A stretch of 64,000 nucleotides of DNA from an uncultured Pedobacter sp. GTDB taxonomy: Bacteria; Bacteroidota; Bacteroidia; Sphingobacteriales; Sphingobacteriaceae. Location: positions 62,001-126,000 of the forward strand of contig NZ_CAJYOJ010000071.1 of NCBI RefSeq assembly GCF_913776295.1, given 5' to 3'. Shown here piece by piece: positions 28,821-39,237 of the stretch (position 1 is its first letter; every line of letters starts with the position of its first letter). Made by a program: the position numbers and the translations under genes. A model generated the notes under the pieces. It saw only the letters and a program-made list of their open reading frames with translations. It was not told the origin of the DNA and did no database searches.

Positions 28821-29948
28821 TTAACCGTTCAAAAAACTTCCCCTATCGGTTTTTGATACCAACAATGTTTCTGCATCAGGGTAAGCATGTGTAAAGGTAA
28901 GCGGGATTTTATTTTTCCCCCTTTCGCTCCATTTGAATTCAACGGCCAGAAATTTCTCTCTTGTTTTTTCCACGTAATCTATTTCCTGCTGTTGTGTGGT
29001 ACGCCAGAAAAAGCATTCAGCCTCCATCTGGTTCTGGTGCAGAAACTTCATCCGTTCCGCAATCATATAATTTTCAAACAGTGCGCCAACGTCATTCCTG
29101 TTGGCTAAGGGATTGAAATTCCGCGTAATCGCATTCACAATACCCGTATCGTAAAAATAGATTTTCTTATTTTTTTTAATTTCATTGCGAACATTGCCTG
29201 CAAAGGCAGGTAAACTGAACACCACAAACGCTTTTTCAAGCAGGCTGATGTACTTATCAACTGTTTTCTGATCGGCCTTTACCAGCTGCGCCATCTCCGA
29301 AAAGTTCACCTCACTGCCTACCTGCAGGGCTAAAGCTTTTACAATTTTCTCGAAAAGTAGCGGCTTTTTAACGTCTTCTAAAATAAGAAGATCTTTATAC
29401 AGGTAACTATCAGTAAGTAATTTTAAGTGTTCTTCTGCATTTTGCGGGTCATTGATAATCTTCGGATAAGAACCATAAATTAACCGCTGTTCCAAAGATC
29501 GTTCTTCAGTTATAAAATCTGTGTCACTTAACAGCTCTGCGTACGAAAAGGGCAAAAGCATCATTTCGTACTTTCTACCGGTGAGTGGTTCGTTTATTTT
29601 GCCCGATAGTTCTAATGCTGATGAGCCGGTAGCAATAACCTGAACAGACTTGAAACGGTCTACAATAATTTTGATCAGCAAACCCACATCATTGATCCGT
29701 TGGGCCTCATCAATAAAAAGCACTTCATAGCCAGCGAGCATTTGTTGAATTTGCGCGGCATTGGGTTTTGCCAAAGTTTCCCTGACGTCTGCATCGTCTC
29801 CGTTCAGATATAAGGTCCTTTTATTAACTTTTGCCAATAATTGTTCTACAAATGTGGTTTTGCCGGTTTGCCTCGGTCCAAATATGATAAAGGCTTTACC
29901 TTTAAAAAGCCGTTCTATAGCATAATCCAACTGTTTACGAGTAATCAT
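28821..29948 (-). CDS. AAA family ATPase with DUF4143 domain
   Basis: Walker A FGPRQTGKTT; Walker B EVLFIDEAQRI; DUF4143-like C-terminus; start at MITRKQ preferred. Confidence 0.9.
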   Translation of the reverse strand: MITRKQLDYAIERLFKGKAFIIFGPRQTGKTTFVEQLLAKVNKRTLYLNGDDADVRETLAKPNAAQIQQMLAGYEVLFIDEAQRINDVGLLIKIIVDRFKSVQVIATGSSALELSGKINEPLTGRKYEMMLLPFSYAELLSDTDFITEERSLEQRLIYGSYPKIINDPQNAEEHLKLLTDSYLYKDLLILEDVKKPLLFEKIVKALALQVGSEVNFSEMAQLVKADQKTVDKYISLLEKAFVVFSLPAFAGNVRNEIKKNKKIYFYDTGIVNAITRNFNPLANRNDVGALFENYMIAERMKFLHQNQMEAECFFWRTTQQQEIDYVEKTREKFLAVEFKWSERGKNKIPLTFTHAYPDAETLLVSKTDRGSFLNG

Positions 29949-29973
29949 AATGAAAATCCTTACACTAAAGTAT

Positions 29974-30065
29974 AATAATTTTGGAATATAATCCATAAAA
30001 ATCATAATAATTATGGATTACAATCCACAAAAAAAAAAAATAATTTTGGATTAAAACCAAATGCT
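29974..30065. repeat. Three tandem ~32-bp iterons upstream of the DUF4143 ATPase
   Basis: aataattttggaatataatcca / aataattatggattacaatcca / aataattttggattaaaacca at 29974, 30006, 30039. Confidence 0.7.
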
Positions 30066-30070
30066 ACCAT

Positions 30071-30103
30071 AAAAAAGCCCATTTCAATTAAGAAACGGGC
30101 TTT
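30071..30103 (-). terminator. Terminator downstream of atpG
   Basis: AAAAAAGCCC...GGGCTTTATATTTT hairpin. Confidence 0.65.
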
Positions 30104-30150
30104 ATATTTTGTGCAATTAGTACTTCAAATTCAAAACTGAGAACTGCAAA

Positions 30151-31044
30151 TTACCCCTCCAATGCTGCTGCACCACTTACAATTTCTGTTAATTCAGTTG
30201 TAATGGCTGCCTGACGTGCCTGATTATACGAAAGTTTTAAGGCTTTTAATAACTCACCAGCGTTTTCAGTTGCTTTATCCATTGAGGTCATACGTGCGCC
30301 ATGCTCAGATGCGTGCGAATCTAATACGGCTTTGTATAACTGGATCTTAATTGATTTAGGGATTAGCTGTTCAACGATTTCCTCTTGCGAAGGTTCCAGA
30401 ATATAATCAATATTAGTGGTCCTTTTATCCGATTTGGTATCAGCTACCGGCTCTGCTTTTGGCAAAGGCAATAACTGTTCAGTCGTAATAAACTGTACGG
30501 CCGCATTCCTGAAACGGTTATACACCACTTCAACTTTATCAAATTCACCTTTAACAAAGCCAGCCATAATGGCATCCGTAATTTTAGTTACGTTTTCGAA
30601 AGTTAAGGCCGAAAAGATTTCATTATTGTTACCGATAACGTTGTATTTACGTTTCTCATAATAATCCTGAGTTTTCTTACCAATAGAAATAATGCTCACA
30701 TTACCGTTTTTCAACTGTTCGCTATACTTATCAGCAATTAAATTGTTGGCCGCTTTAATTACGTTCATGTTAAATGCTCCGGCCAAACCACGGTTTGATG
30801 AAACAGTAACAATTAAAACCTTATTGGGCTCACGCTCCTGAATAAATGGTGATGAAGACCCTTCTAAACTTGCCGATAGATTACCTAAAATCTCTTTCAG
30901 TTTAGTTGCATAAGGACGTAAAGCGATAATTGCATTGGTAGCACGTTTCAACTTAGCCGCCGAAACCATTTTCATAGCTTTCGTAATCTGCTGTGTTGAC
31001 TGTACCGATGCAATCCGGTTTCTTACTTCTTTTAAATTAGCCAT
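30151..31044 (-). CDS. atpG: ATP synthase F1 subunit gamma
   Basis: MANLKEVRNRIASVQSTQQITKAMKMVSAAKLKRA; SYNQARQAAITTELTEIVSGAAAL. Confidence 0.97.
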   Translation of the reverse strand: MANLKEVRNRIASVQSTQQITKAMKMVSAAKLKRATNAIIALRPYATKLKEILGNLSASLEGSSSPFIQEREPNKVLIVTVSSNRGLAGAFNMNVIKAANNLIADKYSEQLKNGNVSIISIGKKTQDYYEKRKYNVIGNNNEIFSALTFENVTKITDAIMAGFVKGEFDKVEVVYNRFRNAAVQFITTEQLLPLPKAEPVADTKSDKRTTNIDYILEPSQEEIVEQLIPKSIKIQLYKAVLDSHASEHGARMTSMDKATENAGELLKALKLSYNQARQAAITTELTEIVSGAAALEG

Positions 31045-31130
31045 TCTCTATTTAGATGTGAGATCTGAGATGTGAGACATGAGACATTAAGTCCCCATCT
31101 CAAATCTCAAATCTCATGTCTCAAATCCTA

Positions 31131-32705
31131 TTAATATTTACTTGAAATCTCTTTTGCCACTGTATCTAAAACACCGGTGATGTTATCATCAAATTTACCA
31201 GCTTTTAAAGCCGCTAGAGTTTCAGGGTGACGTAATTCCAATTGATTTAAGAATTCAGTTTCAAATTCTTTTACCTTGTTAACCGGAACGTTACGCATTA
31301 AGTTTTTAGTTCCAGCGTAAACAATGGCAACCTGTTTCTCCACAGTGAATGGAGAGAACTGCGCCTGCTTTAGCATTTCTACGTTACGTGCACCTTTATC
31401 CAATACCGATTTAGTTGCAGCGTCCAAATCAGAACCGAATTTAGAGAAAGCCTCTAACTCACGGTATTGAGCCTGATCTAACTTTAAAGTACCTGCTACT
31501 TTTTTCATCGATTTAATCTGCGCATTACCACCCACACGTGATACCGAAATACCTACGTTAATTGCCGGACGGATACCTGAGTTGAACAAGTTCGACTCTA
31601 AGAAAATCTGACCATCAGTAATCGAAATTACGTTGGTTGGAATATAGGCAGAAACGTCACCCGCTTGTGTTTCGATAATTGGAAGTGCTGTTAATGAACC
31701 ACCACCTTTAACGATATGTTTAATCGACTCAGGTAAATCGTTCATGTTTTTAGCGATATCATCGTTCGCGTTGATTTTCGCAGCTCTTTCCAGTAAACGG
31801 CTGTGTAAGTAGAAAACGTCACCTGGATAAGCCTCACGGCCCGGTGGACGACGAAGTAATAACGATACCTCACGATAAGCCACAGCTTGTTTAGATAAAT
31901 CATCATAAACAATTAATGCTGGTTTACCTGTATCACGGAAAAACTCACCAATTGCAGCACCTGCAAAAGGAGCATAGAACTGCATTGGAGCAGGATCTGC
32001 AGCAGAAGCAGCCACAACAACAGTGTATGGTAAAGCGCCGTTTTCTTCCAATGTACGTACAATGTTGGCTACAGTAGAGTTTTTCTGACCGATCGCTACA
32101 TAGATACAGAACACTGGCTGGCCTGCTTCATAAAATTCTTTCTGGTTGATAATGGTATCGATACAAACAGCAGTTTTACCAATCTGACGGTCGCCGATCA
32201 CCAACTCACGTTGACCACGACCGATTGGAATCATTGCATCGATTGCTTTAATACCAGTTTGTAAAGGCTCGTTTACCGGTTGACGGTAAATTACACCTGG
32301 TGCTTTACGCTCTAAAGGCATTTCGTAAGTTTCACCTAAGATCGGACCTTTACCATCTAAAGGCTCACCTAAAGTATTCACTACACGGCCAAGCATACCT
32401 TGACCAACTTTAATAGAGGCAATTTTTTTGGTACGTTTAATGGTATCACCTTCTTTAATCTCGTCAGAAGCACCTAAAAGTACCACACCAACGTTATCTT
32501 CCTCAAGGTTTAATACGATACCCTGAAGTCCGTTTGCAAATTCAACCAACTCTCCTGATTGAACTTTAGTTAAACCGTAAACGCGGGCAATACCGTCGCC
32601 TACTTGCAACACGGTACCAACTTCTTCCAGTTCGGTTTCTGATTTGAAGCCCGCCAATTGCTGTCTGATAATTGCCGATACTTCGTCTGGTCTTACCTCT
32701 ACCAT
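31131..32705 (-). CDS. atpA: ATP synthase F1 subunit alpha
   Basis: [19 protein letters not shown]; full-length alpha signature. Confidence 0.98.
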   Translation of the reverse strand: MVEVRPDEVSAIIRQQLAGFKSETELEEVGTVLQVGDGIARVYGLTKVQSGELVEFANGLQGIVLNLEEDNVGVVLLGASDEIKEGDTIKRTKKIASIKVGQGMLGRVVNTLGEPLDGKGPILGETYEMPLERKAPGVIYRQPVNEPLQTGIKAIDAMIPIGRGQRELVIGDRQIGKTAVCIDTIINQKEFYEAGQPVFCIYVAIGQKNSTVANIVRTLEENGALPYTVVVAASAADPAPMQFYAPFAGAAIGEFFRDTGKPALIVYDDLSKQAVAYREVSLLLRRPPGREAYPGDVFYLHSRLLERAAKINANDDIAKNMNDLPESIKHIVKGGGSLTALPIIETQAGDVSAYIPTNVISITDGQIFLESNLFNSGIRPAINVGISVSRVGGNAQIKSMKKVAGTLKLDQAQYRELEAFSKFGSDLDAATKSVLDKGARNVEMLKQAQFSPFTVEKQVAIVYAGTKNLMRNVPVNKVKEFETEFLNQLELRHPETLAALKAGKFDDNITGVLDTVAKEISSKY

Positions 32706-32848
32706 AATTTTACTTTATATCTTTTTATAAATGTTTAGTGCTTAGCGCATGGCGCCTGGCATTTAATCGCCATCCGCTTATCGCAATATTCTTTGTGTTT
32801 GGCGGTTTGCGTTCGGCGTTTTTCTGCTATTCGCTTATCGCCTGGCGC

Positions 32849-33427
32849 TTACTGCGCAAATTCTTTTTTAAGTTTACTTAAACCGCTGGCAATACTGGCA
32901 TCAAATTGTTTATCACCAACTTTCAATATAAAACCACCAATTAATTTCTCATTAACTTTTTCGTTAACAATTACCTGATTGGCACCTAATTCCTTCTTCA
33001 CAATAGCAACAATCTGTTCTTTAGCTTGGTCGCTTAAAACAGTCGCTGAAACGACATCAGCAGTAACAATGCCTTTAATCTGATTGTATTGTTGAACAAA
33101 CTGTTTCGCAGTAGCAAATAAAATAGCCGAACGGCCTTTGTTCACTACAGTTTTAAAGAAAGTGATCGTTAATTTACCCACTTTATCAGCAAAAATACCA
33201 TTTAAAATTCCGGTTTTTTTATCTAAAGGTACGATCGGGTTATTTAATATCGCTTCCAGCTCAGGGGTTTCATCAACCACTTTTTCAAATAAAACCATAT
33301 CATTATAGGCATCTTGAAGCGCATTGTTTTCAATGGCAAGATCTAACAATGATTTGGCGTATCTGCCTGCAACTTTAATTTCTGACATATTTATTTGGGT
33401 TGGCGCTAAGTGTTTGGCGTTTGGCAC
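32849..33427 (-). CDS. atpH: ATP synthase F1 subunit delta (start may be the internal MSEIKV)
   Basis: Delta/OSCP family; position in operon. Confidence 0.93.
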   Translation of the reverse strand: MPNAKHLAPTQINMSEIKVAGRYAKSLLDLAIENNALQDAYNDMVLFEKVVDETPELEAILNNPIVPLDKKTGILNGIFADKVGKLTITFFKTVVNKGRSAILFATAKQFVQQYNQIKGIVTADVVSATVLSDQAKEQIVAIVKKELGANQVIVNEKVNEKLIGGFILKVGDKQFDASIASGLSKLKKEFAQ

Positions 33428-33451
33428 GCTTAACCACTTTACGCAATACGC

Positions 33452-33946
33452 TTAGTTTAGTTCAACGTCTTTTAACAAGTTAGCTACTAGAGCTTCCTGT
33501 TTGGTTTTATCATCTAACTGGGTCCGCAAAACACGTTCTGCAATTTCTAATGATAAAGTAGAAACCTGATCTTTAACCTCAGCTAAAGCTGCTTTCTTTT
33601 GGTTTTCAATCTCGATTTTTGCTTTCTCGATCAATTTAGCACCTTCAACCTGAGCCTGTTTTTTAGCATCATTTAAGATACTATCTTTTAAGGTTTTAGC
33701 TTCCTTTAAAATTTCGTCACGCTCAGCACGGGCCTGTTGCATCAAATCCTGATTCTGACTGGTTAAACGGGCCATTTCCTGTTTAGCCAACTCTGCTTTG
33801 TTTAAAGCTTCATCAATGCTTTGCTCACGCTCGTGAATTGCACCTAAAATAGGTTTCCATGCAAATTTTCTAAGTAAAATCAATAAGCAGATGAATGCTA
33901 ATGATGTCCAAAAAACCAATCCTATGCTTGGGGTTACTAATTCCAT
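33452..33946 (-). CDS. atpF: ATP synthase F0 subunit B
   Basis: N-terminal TM plus long coiled-coil; operon position. Confidence 0.95.
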   Translation of the reverse strand: MELVTPSIGLVFWTSLAFICLLILLRKFAWKPILGAIHEREQSIDEALNKAELAKQEMARLTSQNQDLMQQARAERDEILKEAKTLKDSILNDAKKQAQVEGAKLIEKAKIEIENQKKAALAEVKDQVSTLSLEIAERVLRTQLDDKTKQEALVANLLKDVELN

Positions 33947-34033
33947 TTTTATCTAATTTTTAAAAACAATCTTTTAATAAGGCGGGGTAAATAACCAATC
34001 GTTAAATACCCAACCTAATTTTTTCAGTGCTTA

Positions 34034-34258
<225 letters not shown>

Positions 34259-34288
34259 TTATATTAATTTGTAAAAAATAGTTTTCTA

Positions 34289-35419
34289 TTAATGATGTTC
34301 TTCTACTGCCATTCCAATAAATAAGGCAGTTAATAAGGTAAAAATAAAGGCCTGTAAAAATGCCACCAATAATTCCAATACATCCATAAACAATACGAAG
34401 GCGACTGAAACCGGGGCAATAGCCAATGTTTCGAAAATAAAGATTAAGGAAATTAAACTCAATACGATAATGTGACCAGCGGTAATGTTTGCAAACAAAC
34501 GCACCATCAAAGCGAAAGGCTTGGAAATAATACCGATCAACTCCACCGGAATCATAATCGGATATAACCAAAAAGGAACATCTGGCCTGAAAATATGTTT
34601 CCAATAATATTTGTTACCATTGATGTTAACAATAATCAAAGTACCTAAAGCCATTACAAAAGTTAGGGCGATATTACCGGTTACGTTGGCACCCCCTGGA
34701 AAAATCGGAATTAAACCGAATAAGTTGTTAAATAAGATAAAGAAAAAGGTAGTCAACAAGTAAGGCATAAACTTCGCATATTTATGACCGATGTTAGGTT
34801 TGGCAATATCATCTCTCACAAAAAGCACCACAGGCTCAATAAAAGATTGCAACCCTCTAGGTGCTTTGCCAGCGCGTTTTTTGTAAGCTCCAGCCACTGA
34901 AATAAATACAATCAGAATAACCAGAATGGCTACAAACATTGCAGCAACATTTTTGGTGATCGAGAAGTCTAAAACAGCTTTACTTGCTTCTTCGTCCACT
35001 TTACCGTCAGCAGCAACCACTTTGATATGATCCTCTTCTAAGCGATAGTTATTATATTTACCGTTATAATCGTGTTCACCATGATGAAAATTACCTGATG
35101 AGAAAACCTCTAAACCATTAGGCGTATATAAAATAACCGGAAGAGGCAATGAGGTATGTCCCCAAAGATGCCACATATGCGAATCGGCAATGTGTTCCAT
35201 AATTACCTTGGTAGGCTCGAATTTTTCTTTGCCATGACCAGCTTCTCCGTGCTCGCCGGAAACCGCCTGAGCAGACTCGGCAACAGCACTATCAACAGGT
35301 ACAACAGCGCTATCAACTTGAGCGAAAGTATCAATTTTGATAGATAAAAACGCGATTAAAAGCGTAAAAACAATAGTTAGCCTTTTAACTTTAGACACAA
35401 AAACTCGGTTACAATCCAT
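34289..35419 (-). CDS. atpB: ATP synthase F0 subunit A
   Basis: LMVRLFANITAGHIIVLSL; LLVAFLQAFIFTLLTALFIGMAVEEHH. Confidence 0.95.
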   Translation of the reverse strand: MDCNRVFVSKVKRLTIVFTLLIAFLSIKIDTFAQVDSAVVPVDSAVAESAQAVSGEHGEAGHGKEKFEPTKVIMEHIADSHMWHLWGHTSLPLPVILYTPNGLEVFSSGNFHHGEHDYNGKYNNYRLEEDHIKVVAADGKVDEEASKAVLDFSITKNVAAMFVAILVILIVFISVAGAYKKRAGKAPRGLQSFIEPVVLFVRDDIAKPNIGHKYAKFMPYLLTTFFFILFNNLFGLIPIFPGGANVTGNIALTFVMALGTLIIVNINGNKYYWKHIFRPDVPFWLYPIMIPVELIGIISKPFALMVRLFANITAGHIIVLSLISLIFIFETLAIAPVSVAFVLFMDVLELLVAFLQAFIFTLLTALFIGMAVEEHH

Positions 35420-35433
35420 TTATTGGCAGTTTT

Positions 35434-35823
35434 TTACTTTAAATTTTGGTGGCGCAAGTTACGTAACAAACAGTAAACTTCAAAGACCGTAAACAATAAA
35501 TATAAAGAAAAAAAATTAAGCAGAAATACAGGCCCGATTCCCTTTGCTTTTATACTGTAAATCAACACAAAAGCCATACAAAAAATCATCTTCACCGCTA
35601 TCGATCCCATAATAGCCATAACACCTACTTCAGGGTCACGTTTTATACCGATATCAACCAACAGGTAAGCGATATACGTGATACCCGCCAAAAAGCCAAA
35701 CATAACCCAAAAATTGTTTACCAAAATCTGCCGATCTGGAAATACTACAGGCACAACGGCTATAATACCGATTAACAGGCCTACGAAAATGAAATAGATA
35801 CTGGTAAATTTGGCTAGAGTCAA
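35434..35823 (-). CDS. AtpI-like membrane protein, hypothetical
   Basis: 4-TM small protein in the ATPase operon. Confidence 0.6.
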   Translation of the reverse strand: MTLAKFTSIYFIFVGLLIGIIAVVPVVFPDRQILVNNFWVMFGFLAGITYIAYLLVDIGIKRDPEVGVMAIMGSIAVKMIFCMAFVLIYSIKAKGIGPVFLLNFFSLYLLFTVFEVYCLLRNLRHQNLK

Positions 35824-36012
35824 TGTATAATTTCTTAGCAGATAAAAACTTGTGCAAAGATAAGGTTTTTAGCATCAAGTAACTAATGAAGAATACTTAA
35901 TTGTTATATTGTTAGCTGGTTAACTGGTTGAACTGGTTAATCGCTAACTGAAGAATTTTATTATTGACATTTGTTAACCGGCAACTGCCAACTGAAAACT
36001 GAAAACTGAAAA

Positions 36013-36237
36013 CTAACCCCTGGTAACCTGCCTGATTGCCTGATAAAGTGCAATCCCAACACCTGCCAGGGCAAAGGCTGCAGTAATTAAATTGGTTTTG
36101 CTGTTTCGGTGTTCATCAATTTTGTAACCTATAAAGGTAAGCAGGCCTATGGTGGCGATCATCTGGAAACCAATGGCAGAATACTTGGCTGCTGCATTCA
36201 CCTTTTTCTTTGTGTCTTCTTCTTGCGGATTTTCCAT
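36013..36237 (-). CDS. AtpZ/AtpI family protein
   Basis: AKYSAIGFQMIATIGLLTFIGYKIDE. Confidence 0.8.
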   Translation of the reverse strand: MENPQEEDTKKKVNAAAKYSAIGFQMIATIGLLTFIGYKIDEHRNSKTNLITAAFALAGVGIALYQAIRQVTRG

Positions 36238-36310
36238 TTTTTAATGCAATAATTAAATTAACTTTGAATAATTAAAATTTGTTGCCAGATAAAATATTTT
36301 TCTATATATA

Positions 36311-39109
36311 TTGTTTATTATACATTACTTAAGAGATTTATCATACTTGAAAAATTACGCTAACAAAAACTTAAATCCCTTCTTCATCCTCATCAGTATT
36401 TTTATTTATGGCTGTGTTGCAAATAAAGATACTGCGGTAGATCGTAGGTTTCAGAACTTAACCGCAAAATACAATTATATTTATAACGCCAATGTTTTAC
36501 TAAGCGAATACAATGAGAGTTTGCTGCAAAGTTATGCAGACAATTACGAAAAGATCCTACCGGTTTACCTTGATCCTGAGCCACAGATCAATTTAGTACT
36601 CACACCCGGGGCTGCCAATAAACAGCTTGATGAGGTAATTACCAAAGGACAAACCATTATCAACGATAAAAGTTTCAGTAACTATATTGACGATGCCTAC
36701 ATGCTTTTGGGTAAGGCGAATTACCTTAAAGGCAATTATTTTATCGCATCAGAATACTTTGATTATACGGCTAAAACGTATAACAACGACCTGAATACCT
36801 TTATTATGGCCATGAACTGGAAAGCACGTAGCCAAATGGAACTCAACAATATGGTACCGGCCGATAAAATTATTGATACCATGCTGCGCGCTTCTGATCA
36901 ATTGAAAAAAGACCTGGCTGAACCTTTGGCTACAGCTGCTCAGATGCGTATTTATCAAAAACGATATAAAGAGGCCATCCTGTTTTTAGAATCGGCCATT
37001 GCTTTACCTGCAGAAAAACAGCTGCGCATCCGTTGGCGTTTTATATTGGCACAGTTACAGGAAAAAGAGAAAAATATCCAGGATGCTTATAACAATTTCA
37101 CCAAAGTTGAAAAAAGCAATGCACCTTTTGAGATGTATTTTCATGCCAATTTAAACAGGATTAAACTAAGGGCCTTGTTAAATGGAGAAAAACTTAATAA
37201 GGAACAACAAGTTTTGGCTTTATTGAAAGATGATAAAAATACTGATTATACTGATCAGATTTATTACCAGGTTGGAGAACTTTTCTCTGCCGAGGGAAAC
37301 TTTGTAAAGGCAGAAGAGAACTACTATAAGTCGGTTTTAAAAAGCACCAGAAACCAAACGCAAAAAGCCTTATCTTATTTAAGAATTGCCGATTTAAACT
37401 TTAAGGAGTTTAACAACTATATTAAAGCAAAACTGTACTATGACAGTACTGTGATGATATTGCCCAAAAACTTTCCTGATTACGATAATATTCTTAAAAA
37501 GGCAGATAACCTGCAATATTTGACCGACAGGTATACCATTATTGCCAAAGAAGATACGGCCCAGGCCATCGCCAAACTTCCGGCTGCTGAGCGTGAGGCT
37601 AAGGTTAAAGCTTATTTAACACCCAAGGTTGAAGTGGCTAATACCGGTGGTGTAATGAAAAACCAATTTTTAAATGATCCGGATTTTCCGAACAGAAGTT
37701 TAAATACGACAAACAATATCGCCGGCAACACCTTTTATTTTGATAATAATGCAGCAGTTAGCAATGGCTTTGGCGATTTTAAAAAACGATGGGGAACCAG
37801 ACAGTTGGAGGATAACTGGCGCCAGAGCATACGCTCATCTGCACAGGAAACCAACCAGGTTTTGGCCGGAGGAAAAGTAGCTACAGAAATTATACCTGCC
37901 AATGGACAAACCGACCCAACGGCTGCAGACCAGACTTCCGTTGAAAAACAGTTTTTGGATGCTTTACCCACCACGCCAGCACTATTGGCCGCATCTGATC
38001 AGAAAATTATTGATGCATATTTCGAAATCGCGAGCTTTTACCAGCAAGAACTGAATGATAAGCCGGAAGCAAATAAAATATATTCAGAACTGATCAAAAG
38101 ATATCCGGATAATAACCATTTGGTTGCCATTTACTACAGTTTATACCTGAATTATAAAGGCATTGACGAAGTAAAATCTGACCAGTATAAGCAATTGGTG
38201 CTGACCAGATTTCCCGAATCTAATTTCGCAAAAAATATTTTAGATCCATCGTACTCTGCCAAGCAAACACAGATGGAAAATATGGCCATCAACAATTACA
38301 ATTTAACTTTTGATGCTTATGTAAAAAAAGATTACGCCAGCGTGGTGAAACAGGCTGACGATAATATCAAGGCTTCTCCCGAAAGTGATCTGGCGCCGCA
38401 GTATGCTTACTTAAAAGCCATCGCTGTTGGACGTACAGCAAAAGTTGATCCGCTACTTACCGAATTTAATCTGATTACCGAGCGCTATCCCAATGATAAA
38501 ATTATTACCCCTTTGGTACGTGATCACTTAAAATACATCGAGGCTAACCTCAACGAATTTAAACAGCGCCCGGTAGCCCTTGTTGATTTTGATGCAAACG
38601 CGCCTCGTTTTGTAAGTCAGTCCGCAACCGTTGCCGTTCCAACAAAACCGCTACCAGTTGAAACTCCGGTAGCAAAAAACGCTGAACCAACTCCGGTAGT
38701 AAAACCGATTGAGATTAAACCAGTTGATCCAACCAAACCTGTTAGTGTTTTTAGTAGGGCAAAATCAGAAGAGTATTATTACGTAATAGATGTAGCCGAT
38801 GCCACTTTAACCTTAAGTTCATCACGTTTCGGGATCGGTCAGTTTAACCGCGGAAATTACCCCGACAATGATCTGGAACATAAACTGGTAGAGTTGGATA
38901 ACGATCAGTTGATTTACATTACCAGCTTTATCGATCTTGAGGATGCAAAACTTTATGAATCGAGCATTGTTGGTCAGTTAAAGAACATTATGAAGGTTCC
39001 CGCCAACCTGTATAAAGGCTTTATCATCAGTAAAGAAAATTTTGAAAAACTGACAGACAGGGCAAGGATAAATGAATATCTTGAGTTTTTAAAAGACAAT
39101 TACAAATAA
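36311..39109 (+). CDS. porW: TPR lipoprotein of the type IX secretion system, PorW/SprE-like
   Basis: Lipobox IYGC; NLTAKYNYIYNANVLLSEYNESL...; many TPR-like helices, about 930 aa. Confidence 0.75.
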   Translation: MFIIHYLRDLSYLKNYANKNLNPFFILISIFIYGCVANKDTAVDRRFQNLTAKYNYIYNANVLLSEYNESLLQSYADNYEKILPVYLDPEPQINLVLTPGAANKQLDEVITKGQTIINDKSFSNYIDDAYMLLGKANYLKGNYFIASEYFDYTAKTYNNDLNTFIMAMNWKARSQMELNNMVPADKIIDTMLRASDQLKKDLAEPLATAAQMRIYQKRYKEAILFLESAIALPAEKQLRIRWRFILAQLQEKEKNIQDAYNNFTKVEKSNAPFEMYFHANLNRIKLRALLNGEKLNKEQQVLALLKDDKNTDYTDQIYYQVGELFSAEGNFVKAEENYYKSVLKSTRNQTQKALSYLRIADLNFKEFNNYIKAKLYYDSTVMILPKNFPDYDNILKKADNLQYLTDRYTIIAKEDTAQAIAKLPAAEREAKVKAYLTPKVEVANTGGVMKNQFLNDPDFPNRSLNTTNNIAGNTFYFDNNAAVSNGFGDFKKRWGTRQLEDNWRQSIRSSAQETNQVLAGGKVATEIIPANGQTDPTAADQTSVEKQFLDALPTTPALLAASDQKIIDAYFEIASFYQQELNDKPEANKIYSELIKRYPDNNHLVAIYYSLYLNYKGIDEVKSDQYKQLVLTRFPESNFAKNILDPSYSAKQTQMENMAINNYNLTFDAYVKKDYASVVKQADDNIKASPESDLAPQYAYLKAIAVGRTAKVDPLLTEFNLITERYPNDKIITPLVRDHLKYIEANLNEFKQRPVALVDFDANAPRFVSQSATVAVPTKPLPVETPVAKNAEPTPVVKPIEIKPVDPTKPVSVFSRAKSEEYYYVIDVADATLTLSSSRFGIGQFNRGNYPDNDLEHKLVELDNDQLIYITSFIDLEDAKLYESSIVGQLKNIMKVPANLYKGFIISKENFEKLTDRARINEYLEFLKDNYK

Positions 39110-39237
39110 GCGAAGGTAAAGGGCTAACGCTTAAAGCGAAAGGACCAAAGCCCGACCTTCAATTTGATTCTATAAAAAATTAATAAATTTGCATCCAAAA
39201 TCGCCTATCCCGGTGTTTTGGAAAATAATAACACAAA

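Noticed and set aside
29974-30065. Iteron array considered as a CRISPR remnant
   Set aside because: Only three imperfect units with no distinct spacers; better explained as promoter iterons.
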